64,000 nt of DNA. Origin: Variovorax sp. PBS-H4. GTDB lineage: Bacteria > Pseudomonadota > Gammaproteobacteria > Burkholderiales > Burkholderiaceae_C. The stretch covers positions 1,240,001 to 1,304,000 of the forward strand of contig NZ_LR594675.1 of NCBI RefSeq assembly GCF_901827205.1, in the 5' to 3' direction. Positions 41,860-52,700 of this stretch are shown in pieces. How positions within the stretch are numbered: position 1 is the stretch's first letter; every line of letters begins with the position of its first letter. The notes beneath the pieces are model-generated. The model did not search any database, was not told the origin of the DNA, and worked only from the letters and a program-made list of their open reading frames with translations. Position numbers and translations under genes: made by a program.

Positions 41860-42879
41860 TCAGGGACGCTGCACATCGGCCGGACGTCCCTCGCGATCGC
41901 GCCAGGCCTGCGGCGTCAAGCCATGTTGTCGCGCGAAGGCACGCTGCAGCGCGTCCACCGAGCGGAAGCCGCTGCGGCTCGCGATCCGCTCCTGCGGCCA
42001 GCGCGTGCGCCGCAGCAGCTGCGCGGCAGCTGCAACGCGGGTCTGCTCGACGAAGCGCGCCGGCGTGCAGCCGGTCTCGGCCACGAAAGCACGCGCGAAA
42101 TGCCGCGGACTCATCTGCACGCGAGCGGCCAATGCCTCGACCGACAGCGCCTCCTGCGGATGCGTGCCGATCCACGCCAGCAGCTCGCGCAGGCGATGGC
42201 TGGCGGCGGACTGGGCCTGCAGCGTCGGGCTGAGCTGCGACTCGCCGGCGCCGCGCAGCAGGGGCAGCGCCAGCGTGCGGGCGATTTCCATCGCCACCGC
42301 GTGACCCAGGTCGTCCTCGACCAGCGCGAGTGCGAGCTCGATGCCGGTGGTGACCCCGGCCGAGGTCCACACCGGCCCGTCGTGCACGTAGATGCGCTCG
42401 CGCCGCACGCGCACCTGCGGGCGCAGCGCCTGCAGCTGGTCGCAGGCGCGCCAGTGCGTGGTGGCCTCGCGGCCGTCGAGCAGGCCGGCCGTGGCGAGCG
42501 CGAAGGCGCCGCTGCACACGCTGGCAATGCGGCGGACCCGTGGCGCAATCTCCGCGAGCCAGTCAGAGATGCGCTGCTCGACGATCGCCGCGCGCACGCC
42601 CGGCTCGTCCCCGCCGGCCACGATCAACGTATCGATTGCGTCGGGCAGTTGCCGAAGGGACCGCGTACCGGCAAAGCTCAGGCCTCCGTTCGTCGCCACG
42701 GTGCCGCCGGGCGGCGAGGCGATGTGCAGCCGGTAGTTGCCGGGCCGCATCTGCTCGGCCTTGGTGAACACGCTGGCCGGGCCCGCGACGTCGATCGCTT
42801 CGACGCCATCGAACACGACCAGCACGATGTCGCTGGCAGAAAGCGCGGCTTCTTCGTCCTTGTGAGGCTGGGCAGGCAT
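41860..42879 (-). CDS. GlxA family transcriptional regulator (DJ-1/PfpI domain plus AraC HTH)
   Basis: A 339-residue protein. The N-terminal DJ-1/PfpI-like domain has IVLVVFDGVEAIDVAGPASV and IASVCSGAFALATAGLLDG. The C-terminal AraC-type HTH has SVEALAARVQMSPRHFARAF and SRSGFRSVDALQRAFARQHG. Such regulators sense small nitrogenous metabolites in several known cases. The gene is divergent from a lipoprotein gene carrying the same DJ-1/PfpI domain, 44 bases apart, so regulation of that gene is likely. The ATG at 42879 is chosen by family length. Confidence 0.88.
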   Translation of the reverse strand: MPAQPHKDEEAALSASDIVLVVFDGVEAIDVAGPASVFTKAEQMRPGNYRLHIASPPGGTVATNGGLSFAGTRSLRQLPDAIDTLIVAGGDEPGVRAAIVEQRISDWLAEIAPRVRRIASVCSGAFALATAGLLDGREATTHWRACDQLQALRPQVRVRRERIYVHDGPVWTSAGVTTGIELALALVEDDLGHAVAMEIARTLALPLLRGAGESQLSPTLQAQSAASHRLRELLAWIGTHPQEALSVEALAARVQMSPRHFARAFVAETGCTPARFVEQTRVAAAAQLLRRTRWPQERIASRSGFRSVDALQRAFARQHGLTPQAWRDREGRPADVQRP

Positions 42880-42923
42880 ACGTAGGCTAGGACATCGCAG
42901 TTGCCAAAAGGAAAAGGGCGGCC

Positions 42924-44075
42924 ATGTGGAAGCGGATACGTGCGTTGATCGGGACAAGTATTGCAGCCTTGGGCCTGGCGGGCTGCGGGGCCGGCGGGCC
43001 GCAGCTGCCTGCGCAGGATGACGCCGCCACGATCGGGCGCGACAAGCAAGTCTTCGTCGAGGCCTTGAAGCCGCGCGCCGAGGGCCGGCCGGTGGTCGCC
43101 GTGCTCGCCCTGAACGAAGGCACCGAGATGACCGACCTCCTGCTGCCCTACGCGGTGCTCCAGCGCGCCGGCGTGGCCGAGGTGCGGATCGTGGCGCCGC
43201 GTGCCGGCCGCGTGAGCCTGTACCCCGCCCTGATGGAGGTTGACGGCGCACAGGACATGGCGAGCTTCGACCGCATGCATCCCTCGGGCGCCGACTACGT
43301 CATCGTGCCCGCAATGCGCACCGACGACGATCCCGCGGTGACGGGCTGGCTGCAGCGGCAGGCGCGGCAGGGGGCGCGCATGGTCGGCGTGTGCTCCGGC
43401 GCGCGGGTGCTGGGGCGGGCGGGCCTGCTCGATGGCCGGCGCTTCGCGGGCCACTGGTATGACCGCAGCACGCTGCTGCGGCGCCACCCTGGCGCCACCT
43501 ACGTGCCGAACCGGCGCTACGTGGTCGATCGCGGCATTGCCACTACCACCGGGATCACCGCGTCGGTGCCGACGATGCTCGCGCTGGTGGAGGCGATCGG
43601 CGGGCGGCAGCGGGCCCAGGCCCTCGCTTCCGAGCTCGGCGTCGCCGGCTGGGAGCCGGCGCACGACAGCGCGCCCTTCAAGCTCGACGCAGGCCGGGCC
43701 TGGACGTACGTGGTCGACAAGGCGGCGTTCTGGCGCGACGAGCGCTGGCGCGTCGAGGTGCAGGAGGGTAGTGACGACATCGCCCTGGCGCTGGCCGCGG
43801 ACGCCTGGACGCGCACCGGCCGCGTGAGCGTGGCGGCGTCGGCATCGGGGCCGGTGCGGCTGAAAAGCGGCTTGCTGCTCGCCGCGCAGCCTGTGGACGG
43901 CGGCGCTCCGCGCGTGCCGCTTTCGCCGGCGCTCAGGCCGGTGCAGCAGCTGGACCTCACGCTGTGCGAGATTGCCGAGCGCTATGGCCCCGCGCGGCGC
44001 GACCGGGTCATGCAGGAGATGGAGTACCCGCGCCCCGGGAACGCCTGCGAACGCGCAGCGTCGGCGCGCTCGTGA
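42924..44075 (+). CDS. DJ-1/PfpI domain lipoprotein
   Basis: A 383-residue protein. The N-terminus has a lipoprotein signal with lipobox LAGC (Cys21). The DJ-1/PfpI-like domain follows with VVAVLALNEGTEMTDLLLPY and the nucleophile elbow VGVCSGARVLGRAGLLDG (Cys157). That elbow closely parallels the divergent GlxA-type regulator, so the two genes share an ancestor. The last 130 residues are not in the standard domain and look beta-rich. GATase1-like domains are normally cytoplasmic, so an exported, membrane-anchored version is unusual. A role in envelope sensing or hydrolysis is possible but unproven. Confidence 0.8.
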   Translation: MWKRIRALIGTSIAALGLAGCGAGGPQLPAQDDAATIGRDKQVFVEALKPRAEGRPVVAVLALNEGTEMTDLLLPYAVLQRAGVAEVRIVAPRAGRVSLYPALMEVDGAQDMASFDRMHPSGADYVIVPAMRTDDDPAVTGWLQRQARQGARMVGVCSGARVLGRAGLLDGRRFAGHWYDRSTLLRRHPGATYVPNRRYVVDRGIATTTGITASVPTMLALVEAIGGRQRAQALASELGVAGWEPAHDSAPFKLDAGRAWTYVVDKAAFWRDERWRVEVQEGSDDIALALAADAWTRTGRVSVAASASGPVRLKSGLLLAAQPVDGGAPRVPLSPALRPVQQLDLTLCEIAERYGPARRDRVMQEMEYPRPGNACERAASARS

Positions 44076-44181
44076 AACCTGCTTCGGCGAAAAACAGCCA
44101 GCACCGCTCGCATCGCATTGGCGGTCTTTCCGGGCACGATCGCGCGTCGAAGCGCCGTTCCACGGAAGCTGCCACGCGTTC

Positions 44182-44778
44182 TCAGCGTGCCGGCCCGCGT
44201 ATCGACAAGTCGCGTCGCACGATCTCCTGCACCAGCGCGCGGAACTGCCGGTCCATGGTGCTGCGCACCGCAATCCGGCTGACGAAGGGCGGCACCTGGA
44301 AGCCGGGCACCAGCCGGCCCGAGTAGCTCAAGCGCACCTCGTTGCCGGGCAGGCTTTCGATCGCGTAGCGTCCCTCCATCGACTGGAGATTGCCCCCGAC
44401 GGCGTGCGCCACGATGCCCCCTGGCGGCGACTCGCTCACCGCCAGCCGCACTTCGACGGGCTGCCGGAAAAACAGGAAGCCGAACTCGCCGGTCTGCTCG
44501 ACCAGCACCCGATCGCCGTCGCGGCGGATCACGCGCGAGCTGCGCATGTCCGGAATGAAGTCGGCCAGGCGGTCGTAGTCGGAGATCACGTCCCACACGG
44601 TGCGCGGGTCGACCTGCATGTCGGCCGAGGCGATCACGGTGATGAGCTCGCCGCGGCCGGCGGTCTCGACACTGATCCGGTTTACGCTCGCCGCCGGCGC
44701 GCCGTGCAGCGCGCTGGCGAGCAGCAGGAGCAGCAGGAGGAAGAGGGCGGCGCCTCGCCGTCTCACTGCATCGACCAT
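44182..44778 (-). CDS. Exported SRPBCC (START/cyclase-dehydrase) family protein
   Basis: A 198-residue protein. A hydrophobic N-terminal signal (RRRGAALFLLLLLLLASALH) is followed by an SRPBCC fold with VIASADMQVDPRTVWDVISD and YDRLADFIPDMRSSRVI, typical of the cyclase/coenzyme Q-binding branch. It is the last gene of the operon cytochrome b561, YceI, YceI-lipoprotein, SRPBCC, and overlaps the preceding gene by 16 bases. A hydrophobic-ligand (for example quinone or isoprenoid) carrier in the periplasm would fit the YceI proteins. That is inference. Confidence 0.8.
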   Translation of the reverse strand: MVDAVRRRGAALFLLLLLLLASALHGAPAASVNRISVETAGRGELITVIASADMQVDPRTVWDVISDYDRLADFIPDMRSSRVIRRDGDRVLVEQTGEFGFLFFRQPVEVRLAVSESPPGGIVAHAVGGNLQSMEGRYAIESLPGNEVRLSYSGRLVPGFQVPPFVSRIAVRSTMDRQFRALVQEIVRRDLSIRGPAR

Positions 44779-45509
44779 GGGCTCGCCACATCCCGCGTAC
44801 TGGTTCGGCGGGCCTGGAGGCTGAAGCGCAAGCTCAGGCGATCCTGCACCTGGATCGCCCCGCCCAGGACCGAGAAAGGCACGATGCCGAACTCGGACTG
44901 GTCGAATTCCAGGGTGCCGGCGACGTTCAGCTCGCCGTTGCCGATGGACACGCGCGCCGGCAGATCGAAGCGGCGGGTCGTCCCGTGCAGTGTGATCTCG
45001 ATGCCGAGCCGCGCGTCGGGCGTTGTCGGTGCCGAGCCGCTCACCCGGATCAACGCGAAAGGGAAGCGCTGCACCTCGAGCACCTTGTCGAGCATGTTGG
45101 CGCGCGTCGCTGCGATGTCGGCGTCGCTCGGCTGCGTGTCCAGCCCCGCCTGTGCGCGCAGCGCCGGCGAGTCGACCGAGAGCTCGCTGAGCGGCAGGTA
45201 CAAGTCGGCGCGGCCTTCGCCGGGTGCGATCAGGCCCTGCACGTGGCGGCTGGCGACCACATGGTCGTGCCCGAGCCGCGCCAGCGAACCGCCGCGGCGC
45301 ACGGTGATGACGGCGACTGAACGCGCTGGGTCGATGCGATACACCGGCTCGCCCCGCGACAGCGCCTGCTCGTAGGAAGCGCGCGGAAATCCGGTCGGCG
45401 CCACGCCGGCCGCGGCCCCTTCCCCGGGCGTCGCCGCGCGCCGCAGCGGCGCACAGGCTGCGAGCGGCGCGGCCAGCAGCACCAGGAGCAGGAGAGGTCG
45501 CCTCGGCAT
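44763..45509 (-). CDS. YceI-like lipoprotein
   Basis: A 248-residue protein with lipobox LAAC (Cys19) and a Pro/Ala-rich spacer. The YceI-like beta-barrel fold follows, with the landmark segments RIDPARSVAVITVRRG, LGHDHVVASRHVQGLI, and the C-terminal FDQSEFGIVPFSVLGGAIQV. YceI proteins bind polyisoprenoids in the periplasm. It lies 9 bases after another YceI gene, which looks like an old tandem duplication followed by divergence; this copy is membrane-anchored. It overlaps the SRPBCC gene by 16 bases. Confidence 0.82.
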   Translation of the reverse strand: MPRRPLLLLVLLAAPLAACAPLRRAATPGEGAAAGVAPTGFPRASYEQALSRGEPVYRIDPARSVAVITVRRGGSLARLGHDHVVASRHVQGLIAPGEGRADLYLPLSELSVDSPALRAQAGLDTQPSDADIAATRANMLDKVLEVQRFPFALIRVSGSAPTTPDARLGIEITLHGTTRRFDLPARVSIGNGELNVAGTLEFDQSEFGIVPFSVLGGAIQVQDRLSLRFSLQARRTSTRDVASPWSMQ

Positions 45510-45518
45510 GGCCCTGCT

Positions 45519-46208
45519 TCAGGACGCCTTGCGCAGGCGTACGCGGAACTTGATCGTCACGTCCGGGCCGATGACTTCGGTCGCTGCCCACTCGCCGGTG
45601 CCGATGCCGAAGGGCAGCCGCTTGACGATGAACTCGCCCTGCATGCTCGCCGTGTCCGCCGCACCGTTCCAGGTGAAGGGCACCTGGACGGGCTGCTGCA
45701 CGCCTTTCAACCTCAGCGTGCCGAGCGCGAGATAGCCGTTGCCCTGCGCGCGGCGGATCTCGGTCGCGCGGAACTCGGCCTGCGGATGGCGCGCGGCGTC
45801 GAACCACTCCGGGCCGGCGATGGCCTGGTTGATGTCCGTGTTTGCCATGTCCGCACTCGCGATGCCGATCCGCACCTCGAGGCGGCCGTCGGCAGGGCGC
45901 TCGGGGTCGAAGTCGAGCCGTAGCTCGAAGTCCTTGAAGACGCCTGGGGCCGGTGTCTTCTCGAAGGTCGCAGCGAAATCGAGCCGGCTCGCGGCCGGGT
46001 CCATCTTCCATTCCGCGGCGAAGGCGGATGGCAGTGCTGCGCAGGCGAGTACCAGGGCAGCAGGAGCCACGCGCGCCAAGCGGGCGACCCAAGTCCCCTT
46101 GCCCCCGGCTGTGGTGCGCGCTGGTCGGAGAGCGGCAGGGCGGCTCACTGGAGTACCTCCGCCTTTGGCTGCGGTGCTATTCGCCTTCGGAGCGGCCGTG
46201 CGGCTCAT
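45519..46208 (-). CDS. YceI family periplasmic protein
   Basis: A 229-residue protein. The N-terminus carries a long Ala/Pro/Lys-rich leader before a signal-like core ending ALPSAFA. The mature part has the canonical YceI order: EWKMDPAASRLDFAATFEKT, then SADMANTDINQAIAGPEWFD, then GEFIVKRLPFGIGTGEWA. The start at 46208 forms an ATGA overlap with the cytochrome b561 gene. The long, basic N-terminal extension before the signal is unusual, and a later start inside the leader cannot be excluded. It is probably a lipid or quinone carrier partnered with cytochrome b561. Confidence 0.88.
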   Translation of the reverse strand: MSRTAAPKANSTAAKGGGTPVSRPAALRPARTTAGGKGTWVARLARVAPAALVLACAALPSAFAAEWKMDPAASRLDFAATFEKTPAPGVFKDFELRLDFDPERPADGRLEVRIGIASADMANTDINQAIAGPEWFDAARHPQAEFRATEIRRAQGNGYLALGTLRLKGVQQPVQVPFTWNGAADTASMQGEFIVKRLPFGIGTGEWAATEVIGPDVTIKFRVRLRKAS

Positions 46209-46798
46209 GAGGGCCGCCTTCTGGCCGGCAGCATCCGCATCATCACTTCGTCGTGCTGTATGAAGTGGTGCCGCAGCGCCGCGCCGATGTGCACGACCAG
46301 CAGGGCGGCCAGGGCGATGCCGAGCGAGAGATGAACGACTTCCGCGAGTTCGGATGCCGCCTTGTCGGCCGCCGCGATCGCCGGCAGTGGCCATTGCCGG
46401 AAGATGCGGAACGGCATGCCCGAGGTGGACTGGATCAGCCATCCGCTGAGCGGCAGCGCGAGCATCAGCCCATACAGCAGCGCATGGCTGGCGCGCGCTG
46501 CGGTGCGTTCCCAGGGCGGCATGTGCGGGGGCAGGGTCGGCGCCGCCGGGCTGGCGAGTCGCCACGCCAGCCGCAGCAGCCCCAGCGCGAGCACCAGCAC
46601 CCCGATCGACTTGTGCCAGACGAAGAGATCGAGCTTGGCTGGCGAGAGCCGCCACGAGACCGCCAGCCAGCCCAGCGTGAACTGCACGAAGATGAGCAAC
46701 GCCAGCAGCCAGTGGAAGAACTTGACGCCGCCATTCCATGCGGCGGGCGCCGGACTTGCTTGCGGGCGGGCATGGACGGGTGTGGGTTTCGGCCGCAT
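46205..46798 (-). CDS. Cytochrome b561 family membrane protein
   Basis: A 197-residue four-helix cytochrome b561. Histidines suitable as heme ligands appear in KFFHWLLAL, FVWHKSIGV, ARASHALLYG and LAEVVHLSLG/LVVHIGAALRHH. It is the first gene of the operon with two YceI proteins and an SRPBCC protein. In E. coli the cytochrome b561 gene (yceJ) also sits next to yceI. These proteins are membrane diheme electron carriers, possibly quinol- or superoxide-dependent. Translation is coupled to the next gene by a 4-base overlap. Confidence 0.9.
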   Translation of the reverse strand: MRPKPTPVHARPQASPAPAAWNGGVKFFHWLLALLIFVQFTLGWLAVSWRLSPAKLDLFVWHKSIGVLVLALGLLRLAWRLASPAAPTLPPHMPPWERTAARASHALLYGLMLALPLSGWLIQSTSGMPFRIFRQWPLPAIAAADKAASELAEVVHLSLGIALAALLVVHIGAALRHHFIQHDEVMMRMLPARRRPS

Positions 46799-46852
46799 CC
46801 TGCGCTTGTACCGGCAGTGCCCGTTGCGTACAAGGGGCCTGCAAGCGCGCCT

Positions 46853-48109
<1,257 letters not shown>

Positions 48110-48205
48110 AGAGCAAACCCTCGGAATTGCGTTGACGTGGAGTTTGAGGGCTGAGCGTCATTGGTGGTAGACGACAGGGCGGAACAACTGATATACGTCG
48201 GTCGC

Positions 48206-49195
48206 ATGAACCAACACCTCGTCCCCGCAGGCAGCACCGATCGCATTGCGCTGATGCAGACCTTCGTCCGCATCGTGGAGGCCGGCAGCCTGTCCGCCGC
48301 CGCGGCACAGCTGGGCGCGACCCAGCCCACCGTAAGCCGGCGCCTCCAGGCGCTGGAGTGCTCCCTTGGCGTGCGTCTGCTGCGGCGCTCGACGCATGCG
48401 ATGAAGCTCACCGAGGATGGCGAGCGCTGCTTCGAACGCGCCAAGGAACTGCTCGCGACCTGGGAGGCCTTCGAGGCCGAGCTGCGCGGCACCGGCGACG
48501 AGCCCGAGGGCAGCCTGCGCGTGATCGCGCCGCATGCCTTCGGCCAGCAGCAGCTGGTCGAGCCGCTGGCGCGCTTCCTGCGGCGCCACCCCCGCGTCAC
48601 CGTCGAATGGCTGCTGCACGACGAGATGCAGGACTTCGTGGCCCATGGCGTCGATTGCGCGATCCAGGTCGGCGCGGTCCGCGACCCTTCGGTGGTGGCG
48701 GTCAAGCTGGCGGAGGTGCCGCGCATCGCAATCGCTGCGCCTTCGGTGATCGAAGGCCGGCCGCTGCCCGCCCATCCCTCCGAACTGGCAAGCCTGCCCT
48801 GGCTCGCGCTGCGCACTTACTACCGCAACGAGGTGACCCTCACGCACGTGGCGAGCGGCGAAGCCTTGCGTTTCGCGATCCGTCCGCGCCTGAGCACCGA
48901 CAGCCTGCTGGCCATGCGCAACGCCGCGCTCGCGGGGCTGGGGGCGTGCGTGGTCTCGGCCTGGTTGCCGATCGACGATCTCGCCCAGGGGCGCCTGGTC
49001 CATCTGGCGCCCGAGTGGCGCGCGGCGCCCCTGCCGGTCTACCTCGTTTACCCCCAGGCACGCTTCCAGCCGGCCCGGCTGCGCCGCTTCATCGAGGCGA
49101 TGCGAGAGGCCATGCCCGCGATCTTCGGGATGGACGTGCCCGCGCCGGCCGGCAAGGAGGCGCGTTCGGAGGCACGTCTGCGCCGGCCGCTATAG
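48206..49195 (+). CDS. LysR family transcriptional regulator
   Basis: A 329-residue LysR protein with the N-terminal helix-turn-helix (AAAAQLGATQPTVSRRLQAL, then LLRRSTHAMKLTEDGERCF) and a CrgA-type effector domain (GSLRVIAPHAFGQQQLVEPL). The C-terminus has a non-conserved Ala/Arg-rich tail. It is divergent from the MFS efflux gene and probably regulates it. The ATG at 48206 is chosen over upstream frame because it starts just before the HTH; no strong ribosome-binding site is visible. Confidence 0.87.
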   Translation: MNQHLVPAGSTDRIALMQTFVRIVEAGSLSAAAAQLGATQPTVSRRLQALECSLGVRLLRRSTHAMKLTEDGERCFERAKELLATWEAFEAELRGTGDEPEGSLRVIAPHAFGQQQLVEPLARFLRRHPRVTVEWLLHDEMQDFVAHGVDCAIQVGAVRDPSVVAVKLAEVPRIAIAAPSVIEGRPLPAHPSELASLPWLALRTYYRNEVTLTHVASGEALRFAIRPRLSTDSLLAMRNAALAGLGACVVSAWLPIDDLAQGRLVHLAPEWRAAPLPVYLVYPQARFQPARLRRFIEAMREAMPAIFGMDVPAPAGKEARSEARLRRPL

Positions 49196-49285
49196 CCGAA
49201 TCGGGGCATTCCGACAAGACCACTTTTGAAGGAGGCGCTGCGCCGTGCTGCGCGCCACACTCCCGCCCCGAGGACCCCCGCAGCG

Positions 49286-49483
49286 ATGACGAAGAAGATC
49301 CAGCTCAATGACGAACAGTGGCGGACGCTCGAGGCGTTGCGCGAGGCCCTCTCGAAGCGGCGTCCCACTCACAGCATCAAGGTCTCGACTCGGCTGCGTT
49401 CCAACGGCCTGGTCACCACCGACCGCGAGGGGACCTCCGTGCTGACCGACCAGGGGCTCAGGCGGTTGAACCAGGGGCGCTGA
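49286..49483 (+). CDS. Small hypothetical protein, winged-helix-like
   Basis: A 65-residue basic protein (TKKIQLNDEQWRTLEALREA and on, ending VLTDQGLRRLNQGR). It looks like a short winged-helix domain: a helix, a recognition-type segment THSIKVSTRLRSNGLV, and a short beta wing ending TDQG. It lacks any ligand or dimerisation domain. Its frame is open upstream, but the ATG at 49286 gives a compact domain. It follows the LysR gene by 90 bases. It might be a small DNA-binding protein; no function is known to me. Confidence 0.55.
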   Translation: MTKKIQLNDEQWRTLEALREALSKRRPTHSIKVSTRLRSNGLVTTDREGTSVLTDQGLRRLNQGR

Positions 49484-49785
49484 AGGCCGGGGCTGATTGA
49501 ACAGCACGGTTCGTCAGCGTGGACCTCGGCAAGCGGAAGCAGTCGGCGGTCGACCAGGCGCCAGTTGGCCGCGCCAGGGGCTGAAAAGGCCTGATTTCTC
49601 GCTTTTTGTCGCGCAGACCTGACTGCGCCGCAGCGCGTTTCTAGCATTCGACGGTCGCCGACTTCCGGGTTTCACCGGCCGCGGTCTGAACTTCCGGCCT
49701 CTGTGCGCGAGAAGAGGGCCACTGCTCAGGCGGCATGCCCGCCACGCGCGCCCCGCGCGTCCCTGAACGAGTCGAGACCTCTCCC
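49484..49785. other. Intergenic stretch upstream of the autotransporter gene
   Basis: This 302-base gap has no convincing gene on either strand. It presumably carries the autotransporter promoter; AT-richer patches are at 49583-49612 and 49637-49652. No clear -35/-10 pair, operator palindrome or hairpin with a T-run was found. Confidence 0.5.
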
Positions 49786-52700
49786 ATGAACAGAATGCAT
49801 CGCAGCCTCTGGAACCCTGCCCTTGGGGCCTGGGTGGCCGCCCCCGAGAACGCCCGTGCGCGAGGCAAGCGCAGCGGCGTCGCAAAAGCTTCGGCGGTGA
49901 TGGCCGCCCTGTGGTGCGCCGGCATGCCCGCCGCCCATGCGTGCACCGCAGGCAGCACCGCCGAGTTGGCCGCCTGCATCACGGGCAACGACACGGTCAT
50001 TGATCTTGTGGGCTCGATCACGCTGAGCGGGAACCTGCCGGTGGTGGAGCGCAGCCTGACCATCAACGGCAACGGCAGAACGCTCGATGGGGCCGGGCGG
50101 TTCCGGGGCTTCTTCATCGGGTCGGGCAGCACCACCGTCAATGGGCTGACGATGCAGAACCTGCAGGCCCAGGGGGGGCAGGGTGGGGCGGGCTACGTTG
50201 GAGGCGGCGGCGGCATGGGCGCGGGTGCCGCGGTGTTCGTGGTCACCGGGGCGAGCGCCAATTTGAACGACGTGCTCGTCGTCGCCAGCCGTGCCCTCGG
50301 TGGCAGGGGGGGTGACATGCTTCCTGCCGTCGCAGATCAGGGCGGCGGCGGCGGGATGGGCGGCAATGGTGGAGGAGTGAGCCCGACAGGCAGCGGCGTG
50401 GGCAGTGGCGGCGGTGGCTTGTTCGTCGATGGCAGCAGCTCGGTCAGCGCGAACATTCCCGGCAATGGGGGCGGTCCGAACGGCGGTGCCGGTGGCAACG
50501 CAAGCAGCGGCGCCGACGGCGGCGCCTACTCCGGTGGCGGAGGGGGTGGTTTTGTTGATTTTGATGTGGCCACCAGCGGTGGACGCGGCGGTTTGGGCGG
50601 CGGTGGCGGTGGCAGCGGTGGCTGGGGCGAGGCCGCGGGAGGACGCGGAGGGTTTGGAGGAGGTGGTGGTGGCGGCAACTGGGTGGGCGGGCCAGGGGGT
50701 TTTGGCGGCGGCGGCGGCGCCGGCAGCCTCTTCAGCAGTGCCGGCGGATTTGGCGGAGGCAGTGGCGGAATTCTCAGGGGCGGCGGCAGCGGCGGAGGCG
50801 GCGCGGGCATGGGCGGCGCCATCTTCGTCATGGACGGCGGCTCGCTGACCTTGGGCGGCAGCACGCAGGTGAACGGCAACAGCGTGGCTGCCGGCGCGAG
50901 CGGCAACGGTGGAGGTGCACAAGCCGGCTCCGCCTTCGGCAGCGGCATCTTCATGCAGGGCACGAGCAGCGCGCTCGCCTTCGTGCCTGGCGCCAGCGCC
51001 ACGCAGACGGTGGCCGACGCCATCGCCGACCAGACCGGCTCCGGCGGCACCGGTAGCAACGCCGGCAGCATCGGCGTCCTCAAGAGAGGCGCCGGGCGCC
51101 TGGTCCTCTCGGGCGCCAACACCTACAGCGGCGGCACCACCGTCACCGGCGGCACGCTGTCCATCTCCGCAGACCAGAACCTGGGCTCTGCAGCGGGTCT
51201 GTTGACCCTCGACGGCGGCACGCTGCAGACCACCGGGGCCATCACCACGGCGCGCGCCATCACCGTCGGCAGTGCCGGGGGCGGCTTCCAGACCGACGCC
51301 GACCTGACCTCCACCGGCTCCATCTCGGGCCCGGGCGGCGTGACCAAGACCGGCTCGGGCAACCTGATCCTCACCGGTGTCAACACCTACGGCGGCGGCA
51401 CCACCATTTCGGGCGGCATGCTGCAGCTGGGCAACGGCGGCGACACCGGCTCCATTGCGGGCGACGTGGTGCTCGACAACGGCGCGCTGGCCTTCAACCG
51501 CAGCGACAACGCACTGGAGATCAAAGGCGTGATCTCCGGCAACGGCTTTCTGTACCACGCCGGCACCGGCACCGTGACGCTCAGCGGTGCCAACACCTAC
51601 AGCGGCGACACCTATCTCCTTCGTGGCGGCACCTTGTCCGTCGCCGCCGACAACAACCTGGGCAATGCCTCCGGGGTCATGCGGCTCTACGGGGGAACGT
51701 TGCGCAACACCGCTGCCTTCACCACCGGCCGGGCCTTCTCCTTCGGTGGCTTCAGCGCCATCTTCCAGACGGATGCCGACCTGACCCTCACATCGGATCT
51801 GCAAAGCGTCGGGGGCGGCGGCGGCGGTGGCAGCGGCCTGATCAAGACCGGCGGCGGCACGCTTGTGCTCACCGGTGACAACAACTTCTTCACCAATGGC
51901 ATCACCATTTCAGCAGGCACGCTGCAGATCGGCAATGGCGGCGCGACCGGCAGGCTGTTCGGCGACGTCTTCAACAATGCGTCGCTGGCGTTCAACCGCA
52001 GCGACAACGTCCTGGACTTCTCCGGCGAGATCCTCGGCAGCGGCAATGTGCGTCAGAGCGGAACCGGCACGACAACGCTCAGCTACGCCAACAGCTACAC
52101 GGGCGGCACCTTCTTCGATGCCGGCGTGCTTTCCGTGGCCGCCGACGACAACCTGGGCGCCGCCGCAGGCACGGTGACCTTCAACGGCGGTGCGCTGCAA
52201 ACCACCGCCGACCTCACGATGAACCGCGCCACCACGCTGGGCAGCCGCGGCGGCACCATCGACACCCTCGCGGGCACGACACTGACTCACCAGGGCGCTA
52301 TCAGCGGGACTGGCGGCCTGGTCAAGAGTGGTGCGGGCACGCTGGCACTGACGGGCCCGAACGCCTACACAGGCGGCACCACCATCAGCGCCGGCACGCT
52401 GGCTGGCAGCGCGGGCAGCTTTGGCAGCGGCGCCATTGCCAACAACGCCGCACTGCTGATCGATCAGTCCAACGACGCCACCCTCGCCAACACCGTCACC
52501 GGCAGCGGCACTGTCACCAAGACTGGCGCCGGCACCCTGAGCCTCACCGGGGAGAACAGCTACAGCGGCGGCACCGAGCTCAAGCAGGGGCGGCTTGCCA
52601 TCGGCAACAGCCATGCGCTGGGCACGGGCGAGCTCGCCATGCACGAAGGCACCACGCTGCGCTTCGCTGCGGAGGACCTGAGCGTGGCCAATCCGATTGT

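Noticed and set aside
49726..51804. A 692-codon minus-strand frame over the autotransporter
   Set aside because: It is an artefact of Gly-codon repeats read on the other strand.
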